From positions 1 through 31,392 of IMG/VR virus record IMGVR_UViG_3300036719_001498: 31,392 nt of DNA; one strand, given 5' to 3'. Made by a program: the position numbers and the translations under genes. The notes under the pieces were generated by a model, which had not been told where the DNA came from, did not search any database, and was given only the letters and a program-made list of their open reading frames with translations. Source of the stretch: a virus. This document shows positions 29,418 to 31,392 of the stretch, one piece after another (position 1 is the first letter of the stretch; every line of letters begins with the position of its first letter).

Positions 29418-31343
29418 TTAAGTAATCTGTTTCCAATCAGAGGGAGCAGACGTTCCAACTGCAATGTACGCGTCCGTTCCAACTACCGCAAGTTGACCGA
29501 TATATTCAGGATTAGACGCAATGGTTGTTTCTGCTCCGGTTTGACCAAATGCTTTCCAAGTGCCTGGAGAACCCGACGTTACACAAACCCATCCAACTGG
29601 CGAACCTTCATTTGGCTGGTCTTTCCATACAACGTCGCCACGAGTCCACTTTCCCGTTGAGGGAATGTTAACGCTCCAATCTATTCGAGGTGCGGCGTAG
29701 CGGGACATCGTATTGCCAAATGCCACGACGCCCGATGCAATGTTGAAATACGTGGTTGCCCCAGAGGCGTAATACACGTCGTTGTTGTAAAACGTGTTCT
29801 CGTCTCCAAGCACGTTAATGCCGTACTGCATACCTCCGGCAAAGTTTTGTTCAATGCAGTTATTAGAAATGTTGTTAAAAACGCTTCCTGCGTTAATTCT
29901 AATTCCGCTATAAATTGACCCATCTGTTGAATACAGCGCGTTTACGCAATTAATGTTGTTTCCAACAATTTGGTTACGCAACGCATTATTAGTTAGCAAA
30001 ATACCGTCAGCGCGTACAAAGTGAATGTTGTTGTTTGCAATCAACAACCCATCAGCGCCATCAATGTAAATTCCCCAACCATCCAAAAACGCGCTAGTAA
30101 ATGTGCCGCTAATATCGCCAATCACATTGTTAGTTACAGACCCGGATACCAAATCAGACGTATCGCCAGAGTCTTGAATCTTAATAGCTGTTTTTCTGTT
30201 GCGCTGAATTAAATTGTTAGATACTTGGCTTCCGTGACCTAATGCACCATCAAAAAAGAATTTGCAGTCATCCGCGTAGTTGTTGATGACTTGGTTTAAA
30301 ATGGCAACTACGGAAACAAACTTAATTGCTGTAGCGTTTGCAACAGACGAATTTGTAGATACGCCGCCTATGATATGAAAGCGGTTTCCATCAATTACAT
30401 GCCCGCGAAATTCTGTCGATCCTCGGCGATCTAAGTAAACGCCGTATATGCTTCGCTGGAAAGTATTGTTGTGGATTTTAAGGTTTGCGCCTGTTCCCTT
30501 AACGCCAACCGCAAGTTGGTCAAAAAAACAGCCTGTAACTTCAGAATCAATGTCTTTACTGCCGTCGTTTCTAAAGAATACCGCGCCACCGCAGGTCGTA
30601 TTTTCGCCAAATACTGACGTTGTTTCGTATCCTTGAAACACCAGATTGCTAATAAAAACGCCGTAACTGCCAATCGTTAAAATGTCAAAATTTGGAGCGC
30701 CAGCTTTGAGCATTGTGCCATTCAAGTACGCCGCGTCACCATACAACCGAATAGTGTTGGTAGATACCGTCAAACCGGACGTTATTAAATAAGTTCCAGC
30801 GGGAAAATAAACCCCGCCGCCAGATGTTGCGGCGTTGATTGCGGCTTGAACAGCAGCGGTATCGTTTGTGACGCCATCGCCAACAGCTCCAAAGTCTTTA
30901 ACGCTAACAATGTCGCGTTCTTTAGACTGCACGCTACGCGCAACCGCTCCCGTGCCAGCTTGCAGGAACGTCACTGCGCCCGCGTTAGCAACAGAAGACG
31001 TTTGCGTCTGTACGGTTGAAAACTTAACGACAGCGCCTAAATGCAACCCTTGGGTAAACGTAACGGTATTGTTATCGGTTTCTGTATACGCCAACCCTTC
31101 GTATTGGTTTACGCCGTCAACAAACACTTGTAAGTTGTTTGCGCCAGCCGCATAGGTCATTGTCGTAAGGTTAAAAACCGTCTGACCGGCGGTCGCGTAT
31201 TGGACTTCTTCGAAGCCCACATAGGTCTGAATGTCGCTAGCGTACGCCTTCTTTGTCACGTTGTCTTGAACGACAACGAACAGATCGGTGCCTTCGACCG
31301 GCGAGTCTACGAGCGGAAGGTCTGAAATCTTAACGATTGCCAT
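29418..31343 (-). CDS. Large pectate-lyase-fold tailspike
   Basis: A 641-residue tailspike. Residues 1-~30 carry the KISDLPLVDSPVEGTDLF anchor. A beta-rich head-binding segment follows (~45-120). The beta-helix begins with IVSVKDFGAVGDGVTNDTAAV (~145-165) and shows repeated Asn-rich coils (for example NNTFQ, NNLIQ, NNNIHF, NNINC). The C-terminal ~90 residues are a separate domain (WTRGDVVWKDQPNEG). GGAG lies 7 nt before the ATG. It likely degrades or binds host polysaccharide; which sugar cannot be told. Confidence 0.8.
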   Translation of the reverse strand: MAIVKISDLPLVDSPVEGTDLFVVVQDNVTKKAYASDIQTYVGFEEVQYATAGQTVFNLTTMTYAAGANNLQVFVDGVNQYEGLAYTETDNNTVTFTQGLHLGAVVKFSTVQTQTSSVANAGAVTFLQAGTGAVARSVQSKERDIVSVKDFGAVGDGVTNDTAAVQAAINAATSGGGVYFPAGTYLITSGLTVSTNTIRLYGDAAYLNGTMLKAGAPNFDILTIGSYGVFISNLVFQGYETTSVFGENTTCGGAVFFRNDGSKDIDSEVTGCFFDQLAVGVKGTGANLKIHNNTFQRSIYGVYLDRRGSTEFRGHVIDGNRFHIIGGVSTNSSVANATAIKFVSVVAILNQVINNYADDCKFFFDGALGHGSQVSNNLIQRNRKTAIKIQDSGDTSDLVSGSVTNNVIGDISGTFTSAFLDGWGIYIDGADGLLIANNNIHFVRADGILLTNNALRNQIVGNNINCVNALYSTDGSIYSGIRINAGSVFNNISNNCIEQNFAGGMQYGINVLGDENTFYNNDVYYASGATTYFNIASGVVAFGNTMSRYAAPRIDWSVNIPSTGKWTRGDVVWKDQPNEGSPVGWVCVTSGSPGTWKAFGQTGAETTIASNPEYIGQLAVVGTDAYIAVGTSAPSDWKQIT

Positions 31344-31346
31344 TCA

Positions 31347-31392
31347 TCACTCCAACAGCAGCAAGCCGCCGTTCTCTTGCACCAAGTTTTCG
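31347..31392 (-). CDS. C-terminal end of a truncated gene (partial)
   Basis: The window cuts a minus-strand gene. The last 14 visible residues are ENLVQENGGLLLLE, then TGA. Phage structural proteins often end in a similar NG-LLxLE string. The stop lies 3 bp before the tailspike ATG, so the two are probably in one operon. The function of the missing part is unknown. Confidence 0.5.
   Translation of the reverse strand, partial: ENLVQENGGLLLLE

Noticed and set aside
1-31392. tRNA genes, integrase, repressor, portal or terminase
   Set aside because: None could be recognised; these may lie outside the window, except that absence of small RNA genes by eye is not proof.

Overview
The window is part of the genome of a tailed, short-tailed (podovirus-type) bacteriophage with a P22-like head and neck module. 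The evidence is a run of scaffold, P22-type coat protein, gp4-like and gp10-like tail-completion proteins, three ejection-type proteins, tail fibres/spikes and a lysis cassette, plus a full replication set (PrimPol-helicase, family A DNA polymerase, two nucleases, an SNF2-like helicase). Genes are densely packed, and ATGA, GTGA and TAATG overlaps are frequent. Shine-Dalgarno sequences (GGAG/AAGGAG) are clear for most genes. A LexA-type box of the CTGT-N8-ACAG class near the left end points to a beta- or gammaproteobacterial host; this is inference. No portal, terminase, integrase or repressor is visible, so the genome continues beyond the window. The right edge cuts a gene.

Left region (1-397): non-coding, with eleven copies of a 9-bp iteron (ATTRCCCAC or its complement, one imperfect) flanking an AT-rich stretch that holds the LexA-like box and a TATAAT. 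This is a candidate replication origin and/or regulatory region. A near-consensus sigma70-type promoter (336-364) then drives a plus-strand early operon (398-2996) of about eleven small genes. Most are unknown. One carries a DUF3310 domain (as in T7 gp1.7), one has a signal peptide, one is strongly acidic, and two look like small membrane proteins.

Replication region (2982-12048): minus-strand genes encode a PrimPol-helicase fusion, an HNH homing-type endonuclease, a family A polymerase with 3'-5' exonuclease, a short cytosine-methyltransferase-like protein, an unknown protein in an SSB-like context, and a DUF2800/Cas4-like PD-(D/E)XK nuclease. A divergent plus-strand island encodes a VRR-NUC nuclease, an SNF2-type helicase and a small helical protein.

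Minus strand, 12019-14788: an HTH plus calcineurin-like phosphoesterase fusion, a small HExxH metallopeptidase, and a compact lysis cassette (holin candidate, two small membrane/coiled-coil proteins, M15 endolysin, Rz with Rz1 nested inside).

Minus strand, 14799-26870: virion genes in P22-like order when read in the direction of transcription (right to left): scaffold, coat, small structural proteins, gp4-like, gp10-like, tail/needle-position protein, fibre, glycine-rich protein, a GNAT acetyltransferase, then three ejection-type proteins. Upstream of the scaffold (26964-31343) sits an AT-richer receptor-binding module: two beta-helix tailspike-like proteins, one fibre-like protein, and the end of another gene.

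No single wholly new system is proven here. The strongest leads are the iteron/LexA-box origin candidate next to a phage carrying both a PrimPol and a Leu-type (position 762) PolA, the six-gene overlapping lysis cassette, and the dense early operon of unknown small proteins.
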